This document shows, in pieces, positions 45,158-53,524 of a DNA stretch of 64,000 nt; position 1 is the first letter of the stretch; each line of letters begins with the position of its first letter. The notes under the pieces were generated by a model. It did not search any database and was not told the origin of the DNA. It saw only the letters and a list, made by a program, of their open reading frames with translations. Position numbers and translations under genes: made by a program. Origin of the DNA: Bacillus sp. HMF5848 (GTDB taxonomy: Bacteria > Bacillota > Bacilli > Bacillales > HMF5848); NCBI RefSeq assembly GCF_003944835.1, contig NZ_RWIV01000001.1, forward strand, positions 3,771,501 to 3,835,500, read 5' to 3'.

Positions 45158-46624
45158 TTAATTTATGGTTGCTCGTATTGCTTCCGCCTTCTCAGAAGTT
45201 TGAGCCATAAAATGTGCAATCGTATTATTGTCTGTTGCAAGTGTTTCGACTGTTGCGCTCATCTCTTCTAAACTAGCAGACGATTGCTCTATGACAGCTG
45301 CTAACTCATTCGTTGAAACCTCTACACTTTCTGTTTTATGTTTTACATTATGAGCCGTATTGGTTAATTCTATGAAGTGCTTATTTAACTTTTCAAATGT
45401 TGCTTTTACACTATCAAAAATCGAAGTAACAACATGCGTTGACTCAACACCCTGGTTAATACTTATACTACTTTCATTCATTTTCGAAACAGCTTCCGAG
45501 TTGTGTAAGTTTAAACGCCCAAGATTTTGATTAATCTTTTCGGTAGTTTCCCTTGTTACTTCTGCAAGCTTTCTTATCTCCGATGCTACTACTGAAAAAC
45601 CTTTACCCGCCTCACCCGCTCTTGCAGCTTCAATAGAAGCATTAAGTGCTAACAAACTAGTTTGTTCTGTAATTCCTTGTATGATTGATGTGAAATTATT
45701 TGTCTCTTGAATAGTAGAAGTTAGCGCATGGAACGTCTTCTGTAAATCTGAAATTGTTTTTTGTAAAAGCATTATATCATCTGCAAACTCACTTATTCGT
45801 TCATCACCTTCTGCAACAGTAGTATTAGCCTTTTCTATGTCCGTCTGAATTTCTAAAGTTAAATCATGTAGCGACTCCATTGAATGCATTGTTTCAACAG
45901 CGTTTTGAGAGATAGCACCTATTTGCTCTGACTGCATTTGACTACCAGAGGAAATCTCTTGAATGGCATGTTTCATTTCACTTTGTGAAGTTACACTAGT
46001 TTGAATTTGCTGATTCACACTAGAAATAGCCTCTAGAATAGATGAAACATTCTCTTCAAGCTGTTGCGTCTGTTTTTCTTTTTGCATACTCTCTTCCTCT
46101 GTTGCGGTAAGGACTTTTTGTAGTTGATTAAATTGTTGTGTATTCATATGGATCACAACCCATAATACAACCCCACTCAAAACATATATTAAAGTCAGAG
46201 TTGGAAAAATTTCAACATCACTCTGAGAGAAAATTTTACTAAGAACGATCCCTACTAATCCTAAACTATATCCAAGGACAAATACTCTCTTATTTAAATG
46301 AAGAGAAGAAATTAAAGCTAAAAATAAAATAACTATTAAAAGCTCCCCGCTTGGCTCCAAAATAAATATGGCAGAAATGGCATAGGAATATACTAAGAGA
46401 ATACTAGCGTAAGGAAAAATATTAGGTCGTTTTAATATAAACTGTAACAAGACTAACAGCAGGCTAAAGATTATGATTTCACTACCATAAAAAATAACTT
46501 TATCAATCTCTTGTCCAACCAACATTTGTCCAGTGGCAGCTACTAATGAGATTGAAAACACTACATATAACAATATGTTTTTCTTTTTAATATCACTCAT
46601 TTTTAATTCCTCTATAACACCCAT
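45158..46624 (-). CDS. Methyl-accepting chemotaxis-type receptor with polytopic membrane sensor
   Basis: A 488-aa protein: about six membrane helices in residues 15-165 with no large extracellular loop, no visible HAMP, then a helical MCP signalling domain about 190-488. The hairpin tip is clear ([19 protein letters not shown], then [16 protein letters not shown]), so coupling to CheW/CheA is expected. The membrane part, including the [12 protein letters not shown] loop, resembles the sensor half of the GGDEF proteins at 37848 and 39294. It lies 22 bases downstream of the HD-GYP gene, as an operon. Either ATG at 46624 or ATG at 46600 (AGAGGA about 8 bases upstream) could be the start. Confidence 0.9.
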   Translation of the reverse strand: MGVIEELKMSDIKKKNILLYVVFSISLVAATGQMLVGQEIDKVIFYGSEIIIFSLLLVLLQFILKRPNIFPYASILLVYSYAISAIFILEPSGELLIVILFLALISSLHLNKRVFVLGYSLGLVGIVLSKIFSQSDVEIFPTLTLIYVLSGVVLWVVIHMNTQQFNQLQKVLTATEEESMQKEKQTQQLEENVSSILEAISSVNQQIQTSVTSQSEMKHAIQEISSGSQMQSEQIGAISQNAVETMHSMESLHDLTLEIQTDIEKANTTVAEGDERISEFADDIMLLQKTISDLQKTFHALTSTIQETNNFTSIIQGITEQTSLLALNASIEAARAGEAGKGFSVVASEIRKLAEVTRETTEKINQNLGRLNLHNSEAVSKMNESSISINQGVESTHVVTSIFDSVKATFEKLNKHFIELTNTAHNVKHKTESVEVSTNELAAVIEQSSASLEEMSATVETLATDNNTIAHFMAQTSEKAEAIRATIN

Positions 46625-46646
46625 TCCTTCTCACCTCTTGTTTTTT

Positions 46647-47699
46647 TTAGACTAAATCAATTACGCGAATACTCGTTTCCCTTCGTAAATCTATATATTT
46701 ATTACTCTCTAGTTTTATTAGTGGTTTATGAGGCTCGTGATCATGAATAAAGATAACCTCACCAGTTCTACCATCACTTAACCTGACTTTCTTCCGTACA
46801 TATTGCCTCATTACATAGCGTACAAAAGGAATAGTAATAGCTGGATTGAACTTTCCATCGTAAGTATCTCTCATTATCTCCAAGACAGCTCGAACGTGAG
46901 AGTGGCACTTTTTATATGGACGACTTGAAGCTATTGCATCAAACACATCCGCTATAGATATAATTTGAACAAGGTGCGGAATTTGTCCACCTGTTAATTT
47001 TTTAGGATACCCCGTTCCATCTAATCTCTCATGATGGTATAAAGCAGCTTCCATAATAGCAAGACGTTTTTCTCCTATTTGTTGAATAAGCTTTGCACCA
47101 TACAATGGGTGATTTTTTACCATGTGCCATTCGTTATCGTTCAAAGCCTCAGGTTTATTTATTATCTCACTAGGAATGCTTAACTTACCTAAATCATGAA
47201 AAATACCCATCTCAGCTATGGTGAATAACTCATCTTTCGTCTTTCCTAAAAGCTTCCCAATAATAGCTGAAATAATAGACACATTGATTGAATGCGTGTA
47301 TGTGAAATACTGGGAATCTTCCAAAATATCAAGTAAACAAAATAAATTATCTTCTTTCAGTATATTATGTAATAATGGTGTATAAATGGTTTCAATTTCT
47401 TTAATTGATGGGACCTGATTGGTGATATTAAAAAGATTAAATAAATCTCTCATCTTTGTGATACTTTCACTGTACGCCTGCTCAATAGATGTTATTCTAG
47501 AATGAAGTGGGTTTTCTTGAATAAAGGGCTCATTTATTTCACGAGTTACCTTCACATGCTGACTTCCCATATGATTTTGAAGAATTATTATATGCCTCTC
47601 TGTTAGACGCGTACCTTTGCTTAGCAAAAGCAAACCAAAGTCTGAAAAAACATCCTCATCTAAAGTAAAACCTACCAAATCAAAAGATATTCTCGTCAT
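46647..47699 (-). CDS. HD-GYP domain protein, predicted c-di-GMP phosphodiesterase, second copy
   Basis: A 350-aa protein related over its whole length to the HD-GYP protein at 30412. The domain, about residues 110-285, has THSINVS, FHDLGKLSIPSEII, NHPLYGAKLI, HHERLDGTGYPKKL and IADVFDAIASSRPYK. The flanking regions are conserved too: the N-terminal DEDVFSDFGLLLLSKGTRLT segment and the C-terminal VRLSDGRTGEVIFIHD segment. It is predicted to degrade c-di-GMP. It is co-transcribed with the chemoreceptor 22 bases downstream, suggesting a link between c-di-GMP turnover and a sensory receptor. The ribosome site GGAAGG is rather far (14 bases) from the ATG. Confidence 0.9.
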   Translation of the reverse strand: MTRISFDLVGFTLDEDVFSDFGLLLLSKGTRLTERHIIILQNHMGSQHVKVTREINEPFIQENPLHSRITSIEQAYSESITKMRDLFNLFNITNQVPSIKEIETIYTPLLHNILKEDNLFCLLDILEDSQYFTYTHSINVSIISAIIGKLLGKTKDELFTIAEMGIFHDLGKLSIPSEIINKPEALNDNEWHMVKNHPLYGAKLIQQIGEKRLAIMEAALYHHERLDGTGYPKKLTGGQIPHLVQIISIADVFDAIASSRPYKKCHSHVRAVLEIMRDTYDGKFNPAITIPFVRYVMRQYVRKKVRLSDGRTGEVIFIHDHEPHKPLIKLESNKYIDLRRETSIRVIDLV

Positions 47700-48217
47700 A
47701 CTTAACGCACAATCCTTCCTAAAGCAACAGCATCCAAACTACTGAACTGAAAAAAGCGGTAAACTTGATTTGTGAATCGTTATTAATAAAGGCAAAGCAC
47801 GAAACCGATTTACAAAACTCTTAATTATTATTAGTATTGCGAATAAACTCCCCGCACTTAATTGTTGATAGGCAAAGTATATTTGGATAATATTAACACA
47901 CTTACAATATTCTACATATATTTACACAGTATATCAATTAGTTCCATTAAATTGCCATACATTGGACACACTTCACACTTCCTACAGATTATTTTAAAAG
48001 GATTACTATATTTTGAGGTAAAAAGCTTTCTTTTAACAAGCATGCATTCAATATAAGAATCTACATTAATTAAATGAGTCGAACTTATACTTAAGCTGAT
48101 ATTAACTAATTATATTGTGAAAAACCCTGCTGATTTGCTATTTAAAAATTGCTAATTAGGTTTTAAAGTCAATTATCAATTGTGACACATTATATTTTTC
48201 CAATTATTCGACAAGAC
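47700..48217. other. Divergent intergenic region, no gene seen
   Basis: About 0.5 kb of AT-rich DNA between the HD-GYP operon (minus) and the GGDEF gene (plus). Short frames inside have no ribosome site. No hairpin with a T run and no known riboswitch was recognised. Confidence 0.5.
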
Positions 48218-48246
48218 ACGACAAACCCTAACGAGTATAGTATGAT
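48218..48246 (+). promoter_or_regulatory. Promoter of the GGDEF gene at 48283
   Basis: ACGACA (48218-48223), a 17-base spacer and TATGAT (48241-48246) form a sigma-A-like promoter about 37 bases before the start codon. Confidence 0.5.
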
Positions 48247-48282
48247 AAACATATAATCTCTTTCATGAAAGAGGGCTTTTTT

Positions 48283-49572
48283 ATGTTACAAAAAGAAAGA
48301 ATAGCAAACGTTTTTATAATAGCTATGATAGTTACTTTATCGATACTAAACAATGTTCTTCTCAGTTCTAACATTCTCATACATTTAATTTTAGTATTGC
48401 TTATTTTTGTTGTCCTTTGGAAACTTAGCATGCAAAATAAGCAACTGCACCTGGATCTTCAAAGCTTATCGACTGAGAATCAGCAACTTCACCTAGATGT
48501 TCAAAGTTTAACAGCGAAAAAAAAGCAACTGCACCAGGACACTCAAAGATTATCCGCTGAAAATCAGCATTTACACCTAGAAGTCGAAAGATTATCCGCG
48601 GAAAACCAGCAATTGCAACATAAATCATTCGAGCTAGAGGAAGCTTTCAACTCATCTTTTGGTGGGATTTTTATTTATGACCTACGAACGCATAAACTTA
48701 CTTTGTCAGCAGGGTTTGAACAAATTTACGGCCACTCAGTTCAGGAGTTGTCTAAAGATCAGCAGTTGTTCTATGATTTAATTCACCCACAAGATTTAGA
48801 GGAATACACTGACAATACAAGCAACCTTTTGCTGGGCGAACCGATTCAATCAGAATTTCGCATTTCTCATCCGCAATACGGTACCCGCTGGATACTTAAA
48901 ATAGCAAAGCCTATAAAAAATGATGCGGACGAAGTAATTAAAATAAGTGGTCAGATTATTGATATAACAAAACAAAAAGAACTGGAAATCGAGCTTAAAC
49001 AGCTTGCCTATTATGATGAAATAACTGACTTACCAAACAGAAAACTGTTGAATCGTCATATTGAAAAAGCGTTAGCACGCTCAAAGCGTCACAACCATAA
49101 TTTTACGATTATGTTTATTGACATTGACGACTTTAAAAAAGTTAATGACACACAAGGTCACGATGCAGGCGATATTCTATTAAAAAAAATAGCAAGACGA
49201 TTAATTGAATGTATTCGCGAAGAAGACTTAATTGCTCGCATAGGTGGAGATGAATTCGTCTTGGTGTTCGAGGAAACATGTAAAACGGATATTGAAGTTA
49301 TTGCGCAAAGAATACTAGATTATGTAGCCTTGCCTTACAATATTAATGGTGAAGAAGCAAAAATCTCCCTAAGTATTGGCATCAGTATGTATCCAGATGA
49401 TGGTGAAAATAAAGAAACTCTCATTATACATGCCGACAAAGCGATGTACTCTGCCAAAAACAACGGAAAAAACAATTTTAAAATCTACTCTTCCGATTTA
49501 GACGATATGGAATTGAAAAAAGAAGGCATTGTAACTAAGCTGTTAAATAAGATTCAAACTATGAGTTCGTAA
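48283..49572 (+). CDS. GGDEF diguanylate cyclase with repeat coiled-coil and PAS domain
   Basis: A 429-aa protein. ATG at 48283 has GAAAGAGGG 7 bases upstream; the in-frame ATG at 48265 lies at that site and is rejected. Two short membrane helices (about 5-45) lead into a coiled coil of four near-identical 14-residue units (about 54-109, QLHLDVQSL-type). A PAS domain follows, about 120-240 (GGIFIYDLRTHKLTLSAGFE; KISGQIIDITKQKELEIEL), then an intact GGDEF domain, about 245-415 (RIGGDEFVLVF). It should make c-di-GMP. It has a different sensor half from the two cyclases at 37.8-40.7 kb. A terminator follows directly. Confidence 0.92.
   Translation: MLQKERIANVFIIAMIVTLSILNNVLLSSNILIHLILVLLIFVVLWKLSMQNKQLHLDLQSLSTENQQLHLDVQSLTAKKKQLHQDTQRLSAENQHLHLEVERLSAENQQLQHKSFELEEAFNSSFGGIFIYDLRTHKLTLSAGFEQIYGHSVQELSKDQQLFYDLIHPQDLEEYTDNTSNLLLGEPIQSEFRISHPQYGTRWILKIAKPIKNDADEVIKISGQIIDITKQKELEIELKQLAYYDEITDLPNRKLLNRHIEKALARSKRHNHNFTIMFIDIDDFKKVNDTQGHDAGDILLKKIARRLIECIREEDLIARIGGDEFVLVFEETCKTDIEVIAQRILDYVALPYNINGEEAKISLSIGISMYPDDGENKETLIIHADKAMYSAKNNGKNNFKIYSSDLDDMELKKEGIVTKLLNKIQTMSS
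48442..48609 (+). repeat. 42-bp in-gene tandem repeat encoding the coiled coil
   Basis: Four in-frame 42-bp units encode 14-residue (two-heptad) blocks starting QLHL or similar. Adding or removing a unit keeps both the reading frame and the heptad phase. Confidence 0.8.
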
Positions 49573-49582
49573 TATTTTAAGC

Positions 49583-49611
49583 AGTAGCCGTTTTTTAACG
49601 GCTACTTTTTT
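49583..49611 (+). terminator. Terminator of the GGDEF gene
   Basis: Stem GTAGCCGTT/AACGGCTAC followed by TTTTTT, about 10 bases after the stop codon. Confidence 0.9.
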
Positions 49612-49625
49612 ATACTTACATTATG

Positions 49626-49745
49626 GCAAATTAGTGAATATCGACACGAAAGTGGTAGAAATTCGACATGCAACTGGTAGAATATCGACACGAAAGTGGT
49701 TAAATTTCGACACAGAACCTGTAGATATTCGACACCAAAGTGGTA
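49626..49745. repeat. Intergenic 22-bp array, family A, locus 2
   Basis: Five to six units of about 22 bp share GTAGAnATTCGACAC with locus 1 at 11612. The bases leading into both arrays are also alike: TTATGGCAA, a few bases, then GTGAATATCGACA. It sits between the GGDEF terminator and the promoter of the oxidoreductase gene. Confidence 0.85.
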
Positions 49746-49812
49746 AAATACGGAGCAACGCCACAAATTCAAAGTCTCGCACCACTCTTAAACTACCAAC
49801 TCACACCTTAAG

Positions 49813-49821
49813 TGATATAAT
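49813..49821 (+). promoter_or_regulatory. Extended -10 promoter of the oxidoreductase gene
   Basis: TGATATAAT is a perfect extended -10 element about 28 bases upstream of the start codon. No convincing -35 hexamer was found. Confidence 0.5.
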
Positions 49822-49848
49822 CTAACCAAAGACAATGAAGGAGTGAAC

Positions 49849-50832
49849 ATGATGATTAAAGTGGCCATGTTAAGCAAGTGGCATGTACATGCCGTTGACT
49901 ATGCAAGAGAAGCGATGCAGCATCCAGACATAGAAATTTCAGTAATTTGGGATGAAGACAGTGCCCGAGGGGAAAGCTGGGCAGCGGAGCTTGGTGTACC
50001 GTTTGAGCCTAAACTAGAAAACGTTCTCAAAAATCCCGACATAGATGGTGTTATTGTAGATACGCCAACATCCATGCATAAGGAAGTCATCTTGGCTGCT
50101 GCACAGCACAACAAACACATATATTCCGAGAAGGTGCTAGCGTTCACAGTCGCGGATTGCGAAGAAATTTTTCAAGCAGTGGAGCAAAATGTAGTACAGC
50201 TCATGCTATCACTGCCGAGGTTAACAGAGGATTACTATTTATACGCGCAGAAAGCACTTGATGAAGGTCTAATCGGTACGCTCACGTCAATTCGCTGTCG
50301 TTGTGCTCATAACGGAGCTGTTGCCGACTGGTTACCTGAGTATTTTTACGATAAGAAGCTTTGCGGCGGTGGCGCACTCATTGACTTAGGGGCACACCCT
50401 ATATATCTGTCAAACCGTCTTGCTGGTCCAGCCAAAGCAGTCACCGCTCGCTTACATACATTTTTAGATCATCTACAAGTCGATGATAACGCTGCCGTTA
50501 TCGTCGAATACGAGTCAGGTGCTCTTGGCATTTTAGAAACAAGCTTCGTCTCAAACGGTAGTCCATTTCAGCTCGAGCTCTACGGCACAGACGGAACCAT
50601 CATGATTGAAGATACTTCTGTAAAAATAAGAAGTACAAAGCTCTCTAATGAGAATTGGGCGACACCATCTGACATACCTGCACCAATCCCTACACCAATG
50701 GAACAGTGGGCGGATGCCATTCAAAATGGAGCAAAGCCAACCATTACAACCGATGATATGCTGAAACTTACACAAATTAACGAAGCAGCAAAGCAATCAC
50801 ATGAAGAAAATAGGAGAGTTGTGATTAAGTAA
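49849..50832 (+). CDS. Gfo/Idh/MocA-family oxidoreductase
   Basis: A 327-aa NAD(P)-dependent sugar/inositol-type dehydrogenase. The N-terminal Rossmann half includes IKVAMLSKWHVHAVDYA, IDGVIVDTPTSMHKEV and the SEKVLAFTVADCEEI segment, in which the usual EKP is EKV but the catalytic Lys is kept. The C-terminal alpha/beta half has GGGALIDLGAHPIYLSNRL, with His as the likely second catalytic residue. The substrate is unknown. ATG at 49849 has AAGGAG 5 bases upstream; GTG at 49843 overlaps that site and ATG at 49852 is a further option. Monocistronic, with an extended -10 promoter and a bidirectional terminator. Confidence 0.87.
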   Translation: MMIKVAMLSKWHVHAVDYAREAMQHPDIEISVIWDEDSARGESWAAELGVPFEPKLENVLKNPDIDGVIVDTPTSMHKEVILAAAQHNKHIYSEKVLAFTVADCEEIFQAVEQNVVQLMLSLPRLTEDYYLYAQKALDEGLIGTLTSIRCRCAHNGAVADWLPEYFYDKKLCGGGALIDLGAHPIYLSNRLAGPAKAVTARLHTFLDHLQVDDNAAVIVEYESGALGILETSFVSNGSPFQLELYGTDGTIMIEDTSVKIRSTKLSNENWATPSDIPAPIPTPMEQWADAIQNGAKPTITTDDMLKLTQINEAAKQSHEENRRVVIK

Positions 50833-50885
50833 AAAGCTGTCGTCATGCGATAACGAATTTGCGCTGAATCACACTTATTACATAT

Positions 50886-50920
50886 AAAAAGGGAAGCAGA
50901 CCACGTCTACTTCCCTTTTT
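50886..50920. terminator. Bidirectional terminator
   Basis: A 15-bp stem (AAAAAGGGAAGCAGA with its near-complement, one mismatch) with A and T runs at the ends. It lies between the convergent oxidoreductase and SLH genes. Confidence 0.85.
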
Positions 50921-50970
50921 CATGTCGGCTATTGGTTAACCAATTAGCGCGTTATTGTAGTGGGAGTCTA

Positions 50971-53418
50971 TTAAAACTCCTCTGCAATATCAAGCAAGCG
51001 ATACAGCATTACTGCCGTTTGTGCTCTCGTTGCAAATTCTGCTGGAGCAAAAATCTTACCTTCTTGCTTTCCTTGAATGATGCCTAAAGAGAATGCTAAT
51101 TGTACCGATTCCACAGCGTATCCGTGAATTTGAGTAGCATCTTCAAATGATAATTGTTTCATTTCAGTCTCTGCTAGAGTTGGATATTGATAGTTAATCG
51201 CTCTTGCGATCATAGCCGCCATTTGTTGACGAGTGATTGGGCTATATGGATCGAATGTGCCATCATCTTTACCAGTTACAATGCCTGCATGATATGCTGC
51301 TTCAATTTCTGGTGCAGCCCAGTCCATTGTCGCAGGGACATCTGAGAATACTCCTGCGTATGCCTTTTGCGGTAAATTCAATGCGCGACTTAATAAAATC
51401 GCAAATTGTGCTCTTGTTACGTTAGCACCTGGCGCGAATACATCTACTGATTTCCCTTGGATGATATCACGTGACGCTAACACCTCGATTTGGTCCTTCG
51501 CCCAATCCCAACCTGTAATGTCAGCAAATGTTTTGTCTTGCTCAATAGCAGCATATACGGAGAAGTGATGTGTTTTGAACATCATTGTTCCATTCTCTGT
51601 CATAGTACCGCCAACATATTGCCATTCTTGCTCTTCTTCATTCCAATAGTATACAGCCGTTTTACGAGCATCTTTCACCTTTGTAGTATCAACTTTAATT
51701 TCAACGACAACAGGTTGCTCAAACTCCGTAATAAGCTTGTTAGTTAATGTGTTTGTCACCGTAAAGTCAAATACATCAGAAGTTGCCTTGTGCCCCTTCA
51801 TATCATGCTCTACTTTATGTGCTGCAAAAACTAAAGAGCCATTTGCTTTTTCTAAAAGCTTTTGTAGTGTTTTCGCTGTGAAAGTTAAAGTAGCTTTTTC
51901 GCCTTCAATCGTTAAACCTTTTTGCTTCTCAACTAATTTTTGTAAAACATCCTTTTGAACATTTGCAGCTACGTTACCATCTAAAAGTTTAATCAATACA
52001 TTTTTAGCTTTTTCATTATTGATTTGTGTTAATACATTACTTAAAGCAACGTCTTGCTTGCCATTATTCCCCTTATCTGGTGTCACAGGTGATGGACCTG
52101 GGACAGGATTTCCAGGAGGATTAGAACCGCCAGAGCTCTTTAATGACACCATGAACGTCGTTGTAACCTCATGATCTAACGCTGTTACTTTTACTGTGTA
52201 TGAACCAACTGTTGCATCACTTGCTAGCTCATACTCATATTCATAGTTCCCGTCATCATCTGTTTGTACAGTAACGACTTTAAGAGGCTCACCATTTTTC
52301 TCCACGGTCACTTTGACATTCGCCGAAGTTACGGCACTACCACCTTGTGATACCTCACCTGTAATAGTAACTGTGTCACCCTGGTCATACTTGTCACTAT
52401 CAGTTGAAACGGTAACTTGCTTGTCTAAAGTTTGCTCAGTAACAGTAAAAGTAGATTCTTTTGTTTCTTCTCCAGTTACTAGCTTAACAGTATACGTACC
52501 TAGCTTAGCATCATCATTTAATGTGAAAAAGATAGAAATTGTTCCATCCGCTTCAACCTCATCCTCTGACCACTGCCAGTTGAATATGCTTGTGCCACGT
52601 GGATCGATAACTGATAATCTAGGGTTTAATTGCGGAGCAGGTTCACCATCTTGAAGAACCTTTCCACTAATCGTTACTTTATCACCTTGTTCATACGTAT
52701 TTTTATCAGTTAATATAAAACCTTCTTCTGGAGTCGTACCTTCAGATACGTTGAAAGTCACGTTTTCTGACTCTTCCCCAGCTACTAACGTTACTTTGTA
52801 ATTGCCTACCACAGCGTCTTCATTCAAAGTAAAAGAAGTAGAGAATGATCCATCTTCCTTAGCTTCAGCTTCAGACCATTGCCAGTTAAATATACTGGAT
52901 CCATTTGGTGCCTTTACAGTAACTGTCGGATTCAACTGAGGAGCTGGTTGACCATCACGCAGAACTGTTCCATTAATAGTAACTTTTTCTCCTTGTACAT
53001 AAGATTGCTTATCAGTAGAAACCGTTACAACATTTACTTCTTTTGCTTCAACAACCGTGAAGGTCGTTGTTTCAGTAGTTTCAGCAGCCACTATTGTTAC
53101 CGTGTATTCCCCTAGTGCTGCATCATCATTTAATGTGAAAAAGGTAGAGATAGAGCCATCTTCTTCCACCTCTTCTTCAGACCATTGCCAGTTAAAAACA
53201 CTTGAACTATTCGGGGCCTTTACTGATAATCTAGGATTTAACTCAGGAGCTGGCTGTCCATCTTGAAAAACAGATCCACTTATTGTTACTTTTTCTCCTG
53301 GAAGATATGTGTCCGCATCAGTGGAGACTGTTAAAGATGTAGATGCTGCAAAAGCTGGAATAACAGAAGAGAAGATTAGAGATATCATGGTTAAACATAT
53401 AAATATGCGCTTCTTCAT
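50971..53418 (-). CDS. SLH surface protein with FNWQWSE Ig-like repeats
   Basis: An 815-aa exported protein. ATG at 53418 is chosen for AAAGGAG 7 bases upstream; the 21 extra upstream codons lack a site and would spoil the signal peptide. Signal peptide 1-25. Three closely similar 95-residue Ig-like repeats follow, each with GEKVTI or GDKVTISG near the start and FNWQWSE in the middle. A fourth, diverged repeat comes next, then a Pro/Gly linker, a beta domain about 415-600, and three SLH modules about 610-815 (GKSVDVFAPGANVTRAQFAI; GKDDGTFDPYSPITRQQMAA; GKQEGKIFAPAEFATRAQTA). It is probably a structural or adhesive surface protein; no catalytic motif is seen. Confidence 0.88.
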   Translation of the reverse strand: MKKRIFICLTMISLIFSSVIPAFAASTSLTVSTDADTYLPGEKVTISGSVFQDGQPAPELNPRLSVKAPNSSSVFNWQWSEEEVEEDGSISTFFTLNDDAALGEYTVTIVAAETTETTTFTVVEAKEVNVVTVSTDKQSYVQGEKVTINGTVLRDGQPAPQLNPTVTVKAPNGSSIFNWQWSEAEAKEDGSFSTSFTLNEDAVVGNYKVTLVAGEESENVTFNVSEGTTPEEGFILTDKNTYEQGDKVTISGKVLQDGEPAPQLNPRLSVIDPRGTSIFNWQWSEDEVEADGTISIFFTLNDDAKLGTYTVKLVTGEETKESTFTVTEQTLDKQVTVSTDSDKYDQGDTVTITGEVSQGGSAVTSANVKVTVEKNGEPLKVVTVQTDDDGNYEYEYELASDATVGSYTVKVTALDHEVTTTFMVSLKSSGGSNPPGNPVPGPSPVTPDKGNNGKQDVALSNVLTQINNEKAKNVLIKLLDGNVAANVQKDVLQKLVEKQKGLTIEGEKATLTFTAKTLQKLLEKANGSLVFAAHKVEHDMKGHKATSDVFDFTVTNTLTNKLITEFEQPVVVEIKVDTTKVKDARKTAVYYWNEEEQEWQYVGGTMTENGTMMFKTHHFSVYAAIEQDKTFADITGWDWAKDQIEVLASRDIIQGKSVDVFAPGANVTRAQFAILLSRALNLPQKAYAGVFSDVPATMDWAAPEIEAAYHAGIVTGKDDGTFDPYSPITRQQMAAMIARAINYQYPTLAETEMKQLSFEDATQIHGYAVESVQLAFSLGIIQGKQEGKIFAPAEFATRAQTAVMLYRLLDIAEEF

Positions 53419-53471
53419 TTGTGGACTCCTTTCATAACATAAAGCTGGAAGATATGTACACCGTCTTTTTA

Positions 53472-53508
53472 AAAAAATCAAGGGAGAGGGAATGACTCCC
53501 CTCCCTTG
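53472..53508 (-). terminator. Terminator of the second subtilase gene
   Basis: On the minus strand CAAGGGAGGGGA and TCCCTCTCCCTTG form a GC-rich stem followed by ATTTTTTT, 17 bases after the stop codon at 53525. Confidence 0.8.
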
Positions 53509-53524
53509 CGTACTAATTAGGTGA

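Noticed and set aside
47700-48264. Riboswitch upstream of the GGDEF or HD-GYP genes
   Set aside because: Short GGCAAAG strings occur, but no GEMM core or leader terminator accompanies them.
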